Assembly (NCBI GenBank): GCA_045661225.1
Contig: JAZRFF010000009.1
Coordinates: 62,001 to 126,000, forward strand
DNA from: HGM04593 sp045661225
Lineage (GTDB): Bacteria > Bacteroidota > Bacteroidia > Bacteroidales > Bacteroidaceae
Length of the DNA: 64,000 bases
Reading direction: 5' to 3'
Shown: in pieces, positions 55,567-64,000 of the stretch
How the letters are laid out: each line of letters starts with the position of its first letter
Position numbering within the stretch: position 1 is the stretch's first letter
The notes under the pieces: generated by a model
What the model was told of the DNA's origin: nothing
The model's input: only the letters and a program-made list of their open reading frames with translations
Database searches by the model: none
Translations under genes and position numbers: made by a program

Positions 55567-55574
55567 CGAATATA
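55567..55574 (-). promoter_or_regulatory. Candidate promoter -7 box of the macroglobulin-Sel1 gene
   Basis: The minus strand reads TATATTCG about 42 bases before the start codon, one base off TAnnTTTG. No standard -33 box. Confidence 0.35.
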
Positions 55575-55661
55575 CAAAATTCAATGCAATTGATGCTTGC
55601 TGTTCGCGTTTTTTTTACTTATGCCTCGGGGATAACGTGTTGATTGGCCACGATGTAGGCT

Positions 55662-55691
55662 ACAAAAAAGCCCCTCAAATTTGAGGGGCTT
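55662..55691 (-). terminator. Terminator of the GH2 gene
   Basis: Perfect 24-base palindrome AAGCCCCTCAAA / TTTGAGGGGCTT (55668-55691) followed on the minus strand by TTTTTT. Confidence 0.92.
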
Positions 55692-55706
55692 GATAGTGAA
55701 TGAAAT

Positions 55707-58700
55707 TTACTTCTTTACAGGAGAAATTCTCAGTTTATAGCTCATTTTCTCGTTTGGAACACGGTATTTGGGCAATGTATCGACGTCGTGGCCGCACGAT
55801 GCGTTACCGATTCCTCGCAACCAGGCGTCAAAATGAACGACTGTGTATGGACGCTTTGTCATTTCCCAATAGTGTCCGGCTTTCATAAGGTCCTCGTCGG
55901 TGTATGGCAGTGCCGAGAAACTTACATTACCTTCGGTCTCAATCTTCACACCGTTACCGTTGCCATCGGTGAATGTAACCTCGCGCAAGCCTTCGCGACT
56001 GCCGCTGCTCTGTGGCTTTACGTAACGGTCGGCCATCTGGTCGACGGTTGTTGAGTATCGTCCAACAACAACGCCGTCTTTACGGTCAACGGTATTCTCC
56101 CAAGGACCGAGAGCATAGTAGTTGACGTTCTTTAGTGTTGAGTCAAGACCGCAAATAAGACCGGCACGGCGCAGGTTGTTGCTCTTAGGTACGAATGTAG
56201 CCTCAACGTCAACAATACCTTGTGGGTAGATTGTATAGCTTATTTCGGTGTCGCAGATAGAGCCTTTGCGTGTAGTCTTTACAACGGTGTTGCCGTTCTC
56301 CTCAACAACCTCGATGCTTCCGTTGGCTTCAAGGCCATTTTTTGTCTGATCGTATGTCTTGCCGGTGTTGCCGCGCTCATACTGGTAGTCGTATCCCTGT
56401 CGGTCATTCTCAATCCAACGGTGGTTGCTGTAGATGAAGCCCTGGTTGTCGGCTATAATGTTCTTGCCATTGAATGCAAGCGCTGTCAACTGTGCTGTTT
56501 CTGCATCGAACTTCAGCTGTACTTTGTCGTTGCCGATGATTGTCTCGTGCATAGATGATGGTGACATAAGAGGGGCGCCTTTAGCTTTGATAGCTGCAAG
56601 GGGAGCACGCTCGGCAAGTGTGAACTGCTGCAACGCAACCTCGTGTCCGGCGGCATAATAAACCTGTGCGTCGCGGTGTTTCAAACGAATGGTGATAAGC
56701 AATTCGTCACCTTTTTTAATACATTTGTTGATGTTCGCTTTTTTCACTGTCAACCACACTTTGCCGGTCTCGCCACTGTTGGCATATGGCGCGTTTGTCT
56801 TTCCTGTATAAACGACTTTGCCGTTCTTTACAATCTCGTAGACAACATCAAACTCATTGAGGTTGGTAAAGTTGTACTTGTTCTTTATTGCTATTGTCAC
56901 AATACCATATTCGGTGTTGACCTCGGGCATTGTAATGTCTACAAATTGGTGTGCTGCCTTTACTTCCTTAAGCTTTGCACCCTCTTCGCGTGTGGGCGAA
57001 ATTACACCGTTTGAGCAGAAGTTACCTTGGTGAGGACCGGGGTAGTCGTATCCGGTGTGAATGCGGTATATGCCCTCTTTCATCTCCTGTGGGTCGTATA
57101 TAGCCTGGTCTACCCAGTCCCAAATGCAACCGCCGATACAAGAGTTTGATGCTTCAATCTTCTCCCAGTACTCCTTGAGATTACCTATGGCATTGCCCAT
57201 CGCGTGTGCGTACTCGCAAATAAACATTGGCTTGTCAAGGTTGTTGGTGTTCTCGTCCATCCACGCCTGGCCGGGGTACATCTTCGAGTAGAAGTCGCTG
57301 AAGCGTCCACCGCCGTAGTTGCCGTTTGAGCGTGTGCCCTCGTAGTGTACAGGACGGTTGTCAAGACGCTTCGCCTCGTCGTAGCACGGACCGAAGTTGT
57401 TTCCGTTACCGGCTTCGTTGCCCAAGCTCCACATAACAACACTCGCGTGGTTGCGGTCGCGCAATACCATACGGTTTATGCGGTCGACAAAGGCGGGTAT
57501 CCAAGACTCACGGTCCGATATTGACTGGTTTGCGTGGTCTTCAAGGTCGGCCTCGTCGCAGCAGTAGAGTCCGTAGTAGTCGAACATTGCATACATTTTT
57601 GCAGCGTTGGGGTAGTGGCTGGTACGGATAGTGTTAATGTTATTCTGCTTCATAAGCAGTACGTCCTGCAACATTGATTCTGTTGTTACGGCACGTCCAT
57701 AAACCGGGTGTGTGTCGTGACGGTTCACGCCCTTGAAGAAAACTCTCTCGCCGTTGATGTAAACGAGTGAATTTTTAATCTCAATGCTGCGGAAACCGTA
57801 TTTTGTCGAGAATGCCATCTCTTCGTTGCCGTTCTCGTCGTACTGTGTAATGCGTACAGTGTAAAGATAGGGCTTTTCGGCGCTCCACAACTTGATGTTG
57901 TTTACATTGAGTTTAATATCGCCGCTGAGCGAAGCGATGCGCGCTGCTGTGTTAAGCGCAAGAGTGTCGCTTGCAACAAGTGTGCCGGCCGTGTCGTAAA
58001 TGGCTGCTTTTACACTCTTTTTACCGGGGATATAGTCACGGTTGTCAAGTTCAAAGTTTATGTTTACTTCGGCACTGTAACGGTCGTCCGAAATTTTGCT
58101 TGTAATATAGTGGTCGCGAACAGCAACCTTGGGTACGTTGTACAAGTAAACGTCACGGAATATTCCACTCATACGGAACATATCCTGGCACTCGAGGTAC
58201 GAACCGTCGCACCAACGGAACACTTGTACCGCAAGTTTATTCTCGCCTTTCTTCAAGAAATTTGTAATGTCGAACTCAGCAACGTTGTTTGAGCCTTGTG
58301 TATAACCGACATATTCACCGTTGAGCCATACAAAAGCTGCTGAATAGATACCGCCAAAGTGAATGAATGTACGACGTCCGTCCCAGTTCTCGGGAACTGT
58401 AAATGTGCGTACGTATGAACCTACTGGGTTTATGCCGTAGTTCTTGCCGCCATCGTTGTGTCCCGGACGTGCCTTAATGAACGGAGGAGTGTTGGAGTGC
58501 GGGTACTCAACATTGTTGTAAATGGGCTTGTCGTAACCCAACATTTCCCAGTTTGACGGAACGGGGATATTGTCCCAGCTGCTAACATCGAATCCCTCTT
58601 CGAAGAATGTCAAGGGGCGCAATGAAGGCTCGCTCACAAGGTTGAATTTCCAAGTGCCGTTAAGTGTCATATAGCGCTTGTTGACAGGCTCGGTCCAGGG

Positions 58701-59744
58701 AGTCGCGTAGTATGCTGCGTCGGCAAGCATCTCGGCCTCGTTGTTGTAAGGCATATATGTGGCTATACCACGCTCCTTGTTCTCGGCGAACACAGTCTCA
58801 TCTTCCCAGTAGGGCGATGCGATCTTTGGCTTCTCGACCTGTTCGAATGTGAACCACGCTGTGCTGTCGGCTTCATTTTTCTCGACACGCATCATACGGT
58901 CGTCGCGCAGAGCGTACATTGTACCCTCTTTGCCTGCCGATACAATAAGATATGTGTTCTTTTTACCTTTGACAGGCTCGAAACGGAATTTCGCATTATT
59001 CCAGATACCGGTTACAGCAGGCCACTGCAACAGATAGTCAATGCTTGCATTGTCACCGCCATCGTCAAAATTCTGTCCGTAGAATGTGTTTTCTACAGCA
59101 AAGGTATAAAGGTCAATGGTCTTTATGTTCCAGTATTGACCGCGATTTTCTGTGTCAATGTCCTCGGCAACGATACGGGCGTTGTTGTCGGCTAAATCGT
59201 TGTTGCCGAGAGTCTTGCCGGGATTGGTGGCAGGGTGTATGCGGTAAGTGAGATTGTCATCGAATCCGGCATATTCCGATTCTTCGAATCTGAATTTTGC
59301 AGCCTTGTGGTTCTCGACAATTTCTCTTTTGGCTACAATGAGCACTCCTCCCTTACCTTTTGCCAACGCTGCATTGGGGTTGTTTGCGGGGATAAGCATT
59401 CCGTTCTCAATCTTCCACAACTGTGCTTCATCAGAGCCATTGTTCTCTCCAACCTCGAGGCGGTTGCCGTTTACGCGTAGTGCGTGGTTGGTAACGGGGT
59501 TGATAATGCGCCAACTGCCCGAAAGCTCGGAAATTTTCCAGAACTGAGCCGCGTTCTTGTCTTCAAAGTCGGTAAGACCTACGGCATTATCCTTCTTCTC
59601 ATACACCACATTCTCCTTGTTGCCTGCGGCATAGATGTGGTAGAGTTTACCTTGTTCAAACTGCACCTGTGCGTTAGCACCTAATGTACACGCAAGCACA
59701 GCCATTGTCAAGGCTAAACTTTTTCTCAAAAAGTTGATAGACAT
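55707..59744 (-). CDS. GH2 beta-galactosidase with two N-terminal trefoil-like modules
   Basis: 1345 residues, about 300 longer than E. coli LacZ. Signal peptide at 1-25 (ends GANAQ). Two trefoil-like modules (about 27-155 and 160-300), with repeating YHIYAAGN and AQFWKI/AQLWKI/GQYWNI strands, precede the LacZ core. The core starts near RYMTLNGTWKFNL. The acid/base Glu is E777 in GNEAG and the nucleophile is E844 in CEYAHAMGN. The C-terminal LacZ domain 5 follows. It hydrolyses terminal beta-galactosides; extra modules suggest binding to host glycans. No T9SS tail is seen, so periplasmic or surface location is open. Its promoter appears to lie inside an 86-bp repeat array. Confidence 0.95.
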   Translation of the reverse strand: MSINFLRKSLALTMAVLACTLGANAQVQFEQGKLYHIYAAGNKENVVYEKKDNAVGLTDFEDKNAAQFWKISELSGSWRIINPVTNHALRVNGNRLEVGENNGSDEAQLWKIENGMLIPANNPNAALAKGKGGVLIVAKREIVENHKAAKFRFEESEYAGFDDNLTYRIHPATNPGKTLGNNDLADNNARIVAEDIDTENRGQYWNIKTIDLYTFAVENTFYGQNFDDGGDNASIDYLLQWPAVTGIWNNAKFRFEPVKGKKNTYLIVSAGKEGTMYALRDDRMMRVEKNEADSTAWFTFEQVEKPKIASPYWEDETVFAENKERGIATYMPYNNEAEMLADAAYYATPWTEPVNKRYMTLNGTWKFNLVSEPSLRPLTFFEEGFDVSSWDNIPVPSNWEMLGYDKPIYNNVEYPHSNTPPFIKARPGHNDGGKNYGINPVGSYVRTFTVPENWDGRRTFIHFGGIYSAAFVWLNGEYVGYTQGSNNVAEFDITNFLKKGENKLAVQVFRWCDGSYLECQDMFRMSGIFRDVYLYNVPKVAVRDHYITSKISDDRYSAEVNINFELDNRDYIPGKKSVKAAIYDTAGTLVASDTLALNTAARIASLSGDIKLNVNNIKLWSAEKPYLYTVRITQYDENGNEEMAFSTKYGFRSIEIKNSLVYINGERVFFKGVNRHDTHPVYGRAVTTESMLQDVLLMKQNNINTIRTSHYPNAAKMYAMFDYYGLYCCDEADLEDHANQSISDRESWIPAFVDRINRMVLRDRNHASVVMWSLGNEAGNGNNFGPCYDEAKRLDNRPVHYEGTRSNGNYGGGRFSDFYSKMYPGQAWMDENTNNLDKPMFICEYAHAMGNAIGNLKEYWEKIEASNSCIGGCIWDWVDQAIYDPQEMKEGIYRIHTGYDYPGPHQGNFCSNGVISPTREEGAKLKEVKAAHQFVDITMPEVNTEYGIVTIAIKNKYNFTNLNEFDVVYEIVKNGKVVYTGKTNAPYANSGETGKVWLTVKKANINKCIKKGDELLITIRLKHRDAQVYYAAGHEVALQQFTLAERAPLAAIKAKGAPLMSPSSMHETIIGNDKVQLKFDAETAQLTALAFNGKNIIADNQGFIYSNHRWIENDRQGYDYQYERGNTGKTYDQTKNGLEANGSIEVVEENGNTVVKTTRKGSICDTEISYTIYPQGIVDVEATFVPKSNNLRRAGLICGLDSTLKNVNYYALGPWENTVDRKDGVVVGRYSTTVDQMADRYVKPQSSGSREGLREVTFTDGNGNGVKIETEGNVSFSALPYTDEDLMKAGHYWEMTKRPYTVVHFDAWLRGIGNASCGHDVDTLPKYRVPNEKMSYKLRISPVKK

Positions 59745-59825
59745 AGTGTTTGGTTTTTATGATTAATTAAAATGTTTTTCAGTTTTCTTATAAAATCACA
59801 GCGAACAAGGTGTGTTCCCGGTTAG

Positions 59826-59858
59826 CAAATATAGTGACAAACGAGCGAGAAATAACAA
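59826..59858 (-). promoter_or_regulatory. Promoter of the GH2 gene inside repeat unit 1
   Basis: The minus strand has TATATTTG at 59826-59833 and TTG at 59856-59858 with a 22-base gap. The TTG is one arm end of the palindrome, so a protein bound to the palindrome would block or help RNA polymerase. The predicted start is near 59819, with a 75-base leader. Confidence 0.5.
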
Positions 59859-60101
59859 GTTTACTTGATTATTTTTCACAGCGAGTGCAGTAAATATTCG
59901 ATGTCTAATATCAAATATAGTGACAAACGAGCGAGAAATAACAAGTTTACTTGATTATTTTTTACAGCGAGTGCAGTAAATATTCAATGTTCAACATTAA
60001 ATATAGTGACAAACGAGCGAGAAATAACAAGTTTACTTAATTATTTTTCACAGCGAGTGCAGTAAATATTCGATGTTCAACATTAAATATAGTGACAAAT
60101 A
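59827..60101. repeat. 86-bp direct tandem repeat, three full copies and a partial fourth
   Basis: Units start at 59827, 59913 and 59999, with a partial one at 60085 (16 bases, ending before 60101). Copies are nearly identical. Each carries the invariant core GACAAACGAGCGAGAAATAAC and a 12-base palindrome CAAGTTTACTTG (59856-59867, 59942-59953; broken to CAAGTTTACTTA at 60028-60039). On the minus strand units 1 and 2 end with TATATTTG (59826-59833, 59912-59919), an exact Bacteroidota -7 box; units 3 and 4 have TATATTTA. The array lies between ddl and the GH2 gene. Around it, 59745-60118 holds no gene. Confidence 0.95.
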
Positions 60102-60118
60102 ATTACTTCTGTACTATT

Positions 60119-61333
60119 TTACTTACCGAATTTACCTCCCAACTTTCCTCCCATTTTTCCTCCGTTCTTGGCTCCACTTCCCATTGGTGCTGCAAAAATA
60201 TTCTCGCCGTAATTTACAGCCTTGAATCCTGCGTCCTGTTTGCGGCGGAATGCAATTTCAATCAGTCTGTCAATGAGGGTAGTGAAATTTATTCCGCTGT
60301 ACTCCCAAAGGTAGAATGACAGCGAACCGGGGATTGTGTTTATCTCGTTTACAAAAATGTCGCCGGTCGATTCGTCAATGATAAAGTCGATGCGTGCAAC
60401 GCCGTCGCACGATAAGGCGCGGAATGTGTCACAAGCGGCCTTCTGAATGAATGCGGTACTCTCTTCGGGAAGGTTCGCGGGAATCTCGCGTACAGTCGAT
60501 TGCATACCTTGCGACTGCTTGCCGCCTCCGTTCATATACTTATCCTCGTAAGACAGAATCTCGCCACTGCGTACAGGCACCTCACACACCGATGGTTGAC
60601 ACTCGTAATAATTTCCAAGCACCGCGCAGTTAACCTCCTTAAGCTTCTGGACATATTTCTCAATAATGACACGGCTGGTGAATGATATTGCGTACTCTAT
60701 AGCATCAATAAGTTCTTCGCGATTGTGTGCAGCACGTATTCCAACACTGGAACCGCTGTTTGCCGGTTTGACAATGACCGGATACCCCAGTTTCTTTTCA
60801 ATGTTGCCAATAGTCTCCTCTTGCTTGTCAGCCCATTCTTTGTCGCTAAACCAACAGTAGTCGATAACGGGGATTCCACACTCCTTGAGAATCATTTTCA
60901 TTGTAATCTTGTCCATTCCATTTGCCGATGCCAACGTGTTGCAGCCTGTGTATGGAATGCCCGAAAACTCCATTACGCCTTGGAATGTGCCGTCCTCGCA
61001 GTTTGTGCCGTGTAGTGCCGGCATAATAACGTCGAGACGTGTCACAACTTCTTTCTTGAACAAACCTTTCTTTGTACGGTAGAGATTCGTATCGCCGTAG
61101 ATGGGCTTCATATACACCTCTTCGCACATTGCGAGCAGGTTCTTTGTGTTGCGGTAGTTCGCAACGTTAAGCAACGCTTCGCCTGTGTACCATTTACCCT
61201 CTTTGGTAATATATATTGGGGTTATGTCGTACTTCTCTTTGTCAATGGCTGCCATAGCCTGATTGGCGGTTATAACTGAAATTTCGTTCTCGACCGAACG
61301 TCCGCCGAATACTACTCCTACATTTGTTTTCAT
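60119..61333 (-). CDS. ddl: D-alanine-D-alanine ligase family protein with Gly-Lys tail
   Basis: 404 residues, about 60 more than common Ddl proteins. ATP-grasp motifs are VKPANSGSSVG (189-199), CDGVARIDFII and VNEINTIPGSL (328-338). That last motif differs from the more usual EVNTLPG and is closer to VanG-type and Clostridia ligases. It joins two D-amino acids for the peptidoglycan stem. The C-terminal tail AKNGGKMGGKLGGKFGK (388-404) is a basic Gly-Lys repeat. Family activity is secure; the second substrate (D-Ala, D-Ser or D-Lac) is not. Third gene after the hydrolase and MurF-like genes; also has its own TACTTTTG box (61402-61409). Confidence 0.9.
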   Translation of the reverse strand: MKTNVGVVFGGRSVENEISVITANQAMAAIDKEKYDITPIYITKEGKWYTGEALLNVANYRNTKNLLAMCEEVYMKPIYGDTNLYRTKKGLFKKEVVTRLDVIMPALHGTNCEDGTFQGVMEFSGIPYTGCNTLASANGMDKITMKMILKECGIPVIDYCWFSDKEWADKQEETIGNIEKKLGYPVIVKPANSGSSVGIRAAHNREELIDAIEYAISFTSRVIIEKYVQKLKEVNCAVLGNYYECQPSVCEVPVRSGEILSYEDKYMNGGGKQSQGMQSTVREIPANLPEESTAFIQKAACDTFRALSCDGVARIDFIIDESTGDIFVNEINTIPGSLSFYLWEYSGINFTTLIDRLIEIAFRRKQDAGFKAVNYGENIFAAPMGSGAKNGGKMGGKLGGKFGK

Positions 61334-61401
61334 TGCTGTATGTTGTGTTTATCTGTTGTTCTTGTTTTGTATGGTTGTTCAGTATTGCTTTGTGACAAGC
61401 G

Positions 61402-61409
61402 CAAAAGTA
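61402..61409 (-). promoter_or_regulatory. Promoter -7 box of ddl
   Basis: The minus strand reads TACTTTTG, an exact TAnnTTTG match about 70 bases before the start codon. No -33 box is visible, so read-through from the upstream operon remains possible. Confidence 0.4.
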
Positions 61410-61430
61410 ACAATTTTTCCGGTTAGATTA

Positions 61431-62981
61431 TTATTTAAAATTATCGGGTAAATCATTTTCGTACAAGACTACGTCGCCTGTGTGCAAAATTTGTGCAAGG
61501 TGTGCGTGTGCGTGGTTGAGCGAATCGGCTAAAAAGTACTTCTCGCTGCCGATACCGGATTCTTCTATTCCGCTTTTTATCGCCTCGCGGTTGGTGGCAT
61601 TAACAATTATCGCATAATCGCAACTTTGTGCAATAAGGCGTCCCAGTTCTTTGTTCGCGTCGGCCTGACGGGTGCCCATCTCCACAAACCCCGGGGTAAT
61701 GACAATGCGTTTGTTCTCTTTGGTAACCGAGAAATTTCTCAGAACTTCAAGCGCCATCTTTGCGCCTTGAGGGTTCGAATTGTATGCATCGTCGAGTACG
61801 GTGATTCCGTTAGCGACCTTTATTGACAGGCGGTGCTCCACCGGCTGCAGGCGGGCTATGGCGTTCTTTTGCTTTGCGACCGGAACGTCGAGCCTGTCGG
61901 CAACGGCTATTGCCGCAAGCAGGTTAAGCAAGTTTCCTGCTCCAAGCAGACGGCTGCTGTATTCTCTTTCTCCGTCGAGAGTGAACGATACTCCGTTTGC
62001 TCCGTATGTGACGTCTGTTGCCTTATAGTCGCCCTCGCCCTCCACCGCGTAGCGTATTATGTTGCAGCGTGGGGCTGTGCATTTGTAGTTCCTTATATAT
62101 TCCGAGTCGTTATTGATTACCCCAAGACCGTTTGCGGGCAACGAGTCAATGAGCTCGAATTTTGTTGCCTGTATATTTTCTACACTCTTGAATGTTTCAA
62201 GGTGCATCTCGCCAACAGCTGTGACAATGCCAATCGTCGGGTGTACAAGGTCGCAAATCTCCTTAATGTCGTTTTTTTGCTTTGCGCCCATCTCTACAAT
62301 AAACACCTGGTGGTAGGGACGCAACTGTTCGCGTATAGTGCGTATAACCCCCAGCAGGGTATTGTAATTACCCGGGGTTACAAGGATATTGTACTTTTCG
62401 GCAAGGACGCTTGCAAGGTAGTTCTTGGTGCTTGTCTTTCCGAAGCTGCCGGTGACGCCTATAACAATCAACTCTTTATTGCTTGCGAGTATTTTCTTCG
62501 CATCGTTGTAATAGTGGCGGTTTATGGCTTTCTCAACAGGCGTGTTGATGAGGTTTGCGAGCAACATCAGCAGGTTCGACAGTATGAGCAGCCCGGCAAT
62601 GATTATTGTCGAGTGTCTCTCGGCGAACAGCAGTGCCAGCGTGCCTGCTCCAAGGAACAGAATTAAGTTGGTCAAGAAAAGCCTCTTGACACGCATCGTG
62701 AAAACAAGCGGAGTCTTGAATTTTTCTTTTCGGTTCAATATATACATAGTGACGGTTATGCCTGCTGCAAAACCCATTCCAATGTAGTGTGGTACGAGTG
62801 CCGGAATAAGCATCATTAGTGCCATAAAACGTTTCTCGCCGATGATGTTTCCCGGTACAAGCCAACGGAAATATCGCGAGTATCGGTACGAGCTCAATTG
62901 GAACATATGAATGTCGTATCTGGCAATCATAATGAAAAATATCGTTGCGGCAATGGCGTATGTTATTGTAAAACCGTTCAT
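61431..62981 (-). CDS. Membrane-anchored MurF-like ligase
   Basis: 516 residues. The first 150 contain about four hydrophobic spans (near 5-20, 53-82, 102-118 and 124-146). The ligase part begins with the P-loop GVTGSFGKTS (175-184), then GNYNTLLGV, VFIVEMGA, the HLE-type motif MHLETFKS and DDAYNSNP. MurF adds D-Ala-D-Ala to UDP-MurNAc-tripeptide; ordinary MurF proteins are soluble and about 430-450 residues. The membrane extension suggests a specialised or paralogous ligase. It begins 3 bases after the alpha/beta hydrolase gene and precedes ddl. Whether a second, soluble murF exists cannot be seen here. Confidence 0.85.
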   Translation of the reverse strand: MNGFTITYAIAATIFFIMIARYDIHMFQLSSYRYSRYFRWLVPGNIIGEKRFMALMMLIPALVPHYIGMGFAAGITVTMYILNRKEKFKTPLVFTMRVKRLFLTNLILFLGAGTLALLFAERHSTIIIAGLLILSNLLMLLANLINTPVEKAINRHYYNDAKKILASNKELIVIGVTGSFGKTSTKNYLASVLAEKYNILVTPGNYNTLLGVIRTIREQLRPYHQVFIVEMGAKQKNDIKEICDLVHPTIGIVTAVGEMHLETFKSVENIQATKFELIDSLPANGLGVINNDSEYIRNYKCTAPRCNIIRYAVEGEGDYKATDVTYGANGVSFTLDGEREYSSRLLGAGNLLNLLAAIAVADRLDVPVAKQKNAIARLQPVEHRLSIKVANGITVLDDAYNSNPQGAKMALEVLRNFSVTKENKRIVITPGFVEMGTRQADANKELGRLIAQSCDYAIIVNATNREAIKSGIEESGIGSEKYFLADSLNHAHAHLAQILHTGDVVLYENDLPDNFK

Positions 62982-62984
62982 AAA

Positions 62985-63743
62985 TTATTTTATATTGAAA
63001 AAATTTTTTATTACAGTGGTAAACAGTCCCGGGTTTTCAAGGAACGAAAAATGTCCTGTTCCGTGTGCAATTACAAGGCCTGCATCGGGAATGAGCTTCT
63101 CCATAGTCTTTGCATCGCTCAGCGGCGTTGCGGTATCGGCGTCGCCCCAAAAGAGCAGTGTCGGCGCTTTTATGTTCGGCATCAGGTGCTTGAGGTCTTC
63201 GTTTACGACCTTCGAGAGTATCGCACGCATCATTGGCGATGCGTTGTTGTAGTCGCTTGAACCTGCGCCTCGACGTCGTTTGTCAATGATGGCTTGCGCC
63301 TTGTCCTTGGGCAGAAATGTGTTGCACAACCATTTGAGAAATTTAAAAGTATATACTTTTCGGTAGTATTTGAACGGACGCTTGGGTTTTATGCCTGCGG
63401 CGTCGACAAGAACCACTTTGCTCACTTCGTTGCGCGAGGCGTAGACAATGCTGACTCTTCCGCCGAAAGAGTGTCCCATAAGGGCCGGCTTTTTAATGTT
63501 ATTCTCCTTTACAAAAGACTCGACCATACGTGTATATTCCTCTACACCCCATACCTCGGCGGGCTCTCCCGAGGCTCCAAAGCCGGGAAAATCGAAATTG
63601 TATGTCTTGTAATTTGTGGAAAGTACGGCTTGTATGTCCTTAAATATGGCATTAGTGCAACCCCAACCGTGGAGTAGCAGCACTGGGTCGCCCTCTCCGG
63701 CGGTGTTTATGTTTATGTCAATATCTTTGTAGCGGAAAATCAT
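62985..63743 (-). CDS. Alpha/beta hydrolase
   Basis: 252 residues, no signal peptide. Standard fold: LLLHGWGCTN (22-31), nucleophile elbow MGHSFGG (S92), an acid at D201/D203 in FWGDADTATP and H231 in GTGHFSF. Substrate unknown; esterase, thioesterase and lyase-like members exist. It opens a minus-strand operon with the MurF-like and Ddl genes, so a role in the cell envelope is inferred from position only. A TATCTTCG box (63777-63784) may be its promoter. Confidence 0.88.
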   Translation of the reverse strand: MIFRYKDIDININTAGEGDPVLLLHGWGCTNAIFKDIQAVLSTNYKTYNFDFPGFGASGEPAEVWGVEEYTRMVESFVKENNIKKPALMGHSFGGRVSIVYASRNEVSKVVLVDAAGIKPKRPFKYYRKVYTFKFLKWLCNTFLPKDKAQAIIDKRRRGAGSSDYNNASPMMRAILSKVVNEDLKHLMPNIKAPTLLFWGDADTATPLSDAKTMEKLIPDAGLVIAHGTGHFSFLENPGLFTTVIKNFFNIK

Positions 63744-64000
63744 AGTTCGAGAGATTATATTAAATATAAATCCTTGCGAAGATAATATTTTATATTATAA
63801 AACCGTGCTGCAAAAAGTAGAAATGTTGCTCTGCGCGGCAAAAAAATACTCACTTGCGACGAGAATTCTTCTGTTGTGTGGCTTTTAGCTTTAGAATTTG
63901 ATATAATTCAAGTGCTTGTCGACGATAATGCCATCGACAGCTTCTATAATTAGAAATAAGGGTTTATTTTTTAAAATTGTAATAAAGTGTCTGATTTTGT
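63744..64000. other. AT-rich right-edge intergenic region
   Basis: 257 bases with no gene visible. It contains the minus-strand TATCTTCG box (63777-63784) for the hydrolase gene and an imperfect inverted repeat TTGTCGA...TCGACAG at about 63916-63940. Confidence 0.4.

Noticed and set aside
59827..60101. CRISPR array
   Set aside because: The repeated unit is 86 bases with no unique spacers, only three copies, and the units abut directly; no cas genes are present.

Overview
The window looks like chromosomal DNA of a Bacteroidales bacterium (phylum Bacteroidota). The evidence is a SusC/SusD outer-membrane pair with DUF4843 and PKD-like partners, several secreted proteins ending in a type IX secretion (T9SS)-like C-terminal domain, a carboxynorspermidine-synthase-type saccharopine dehydrogenase beside recA, and many promoters with the Bacteroidota -7 box TAnnTTTG. 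Base composition is moderate. The exception is the 34.6-39.0 kb segment, which reads visibly AT-richer. No insertion sequence, integrase, prophage or CRISPR array was seen.

Layout. 0-9 kb: a truncated parA, a secreted GH84 hexosaminidase, surE-lpxB, then a convergent rsfS-ftsH-cdsA operon (ribosome silencing, membrane proteolysis, phospholipid synthesis). 9-11.4 kb: tRNA-Gln(CTG), a thioredoxin-like lipoprotein and a TlpA-like oxidoreductase. 11.5-20.7 kb: a secreted protein built from four related modules, then a SusC-SusD-DUF4843-PKD-like nutrient uptake operon. 20.8-24.7 kb: on the minus strand, L-serine dehydratase followed by a dipeptidyl-peptidase IV-like S9 protease. 25.0-33.4 kb: an operon of two paralogous secreted Asp-box (sortilin-like) proteins and a heme-receptor-like TonB-dependent receptor. 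33.4-34.3 kb: a sugar-nucleotide-type reductase.

34.4-39.0 kb: a two-gene DUF262 / DUF262-DUF1524 operon with a 4-base ATGA overlap, followed by a 58-codon DUF4250 gene. It resembles GmrSD/type IV restriction and is the best candidate for an under-described (anti-phage) system here. 39.1-50.4 kb: dnaK; carboxynorspermidine synthase and recA; a secreted C1B peptidase; recJ, recQ and cstA. 50.4-59.7 kb, minus strand: a GH109-like oxidoreductase-fold enzyme, a macroglobulin-like/Sel1-repeat fusion, and a very large GH2 beta-galactosidase with N-terminal trefoil-like modules. 59.8-60.1 kb: an 86-bp direct repeat (three full copies plus a partial one) carrying promoter-like boxes and a 12-bp palindrome just upstream of the GH2 gene. 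60.1-63.7 kb: an alpha/beta hydrolase, a membrane-anchored MurF-like ligase and a D-Ala-D-Ala ligase family protein.

Working together: the SusCD locus, the DPP-IV and C1 peptidases and the TlpA-like protein suggest uptake of peptides or glycoprotein fragments. The GH84, GH2 and GH109-like enzymes suggest host-glycan processing. RecA, RecJ and RecQ form a compact repair block. All assignments come from reading the translated sequence by eye; no database search was run.
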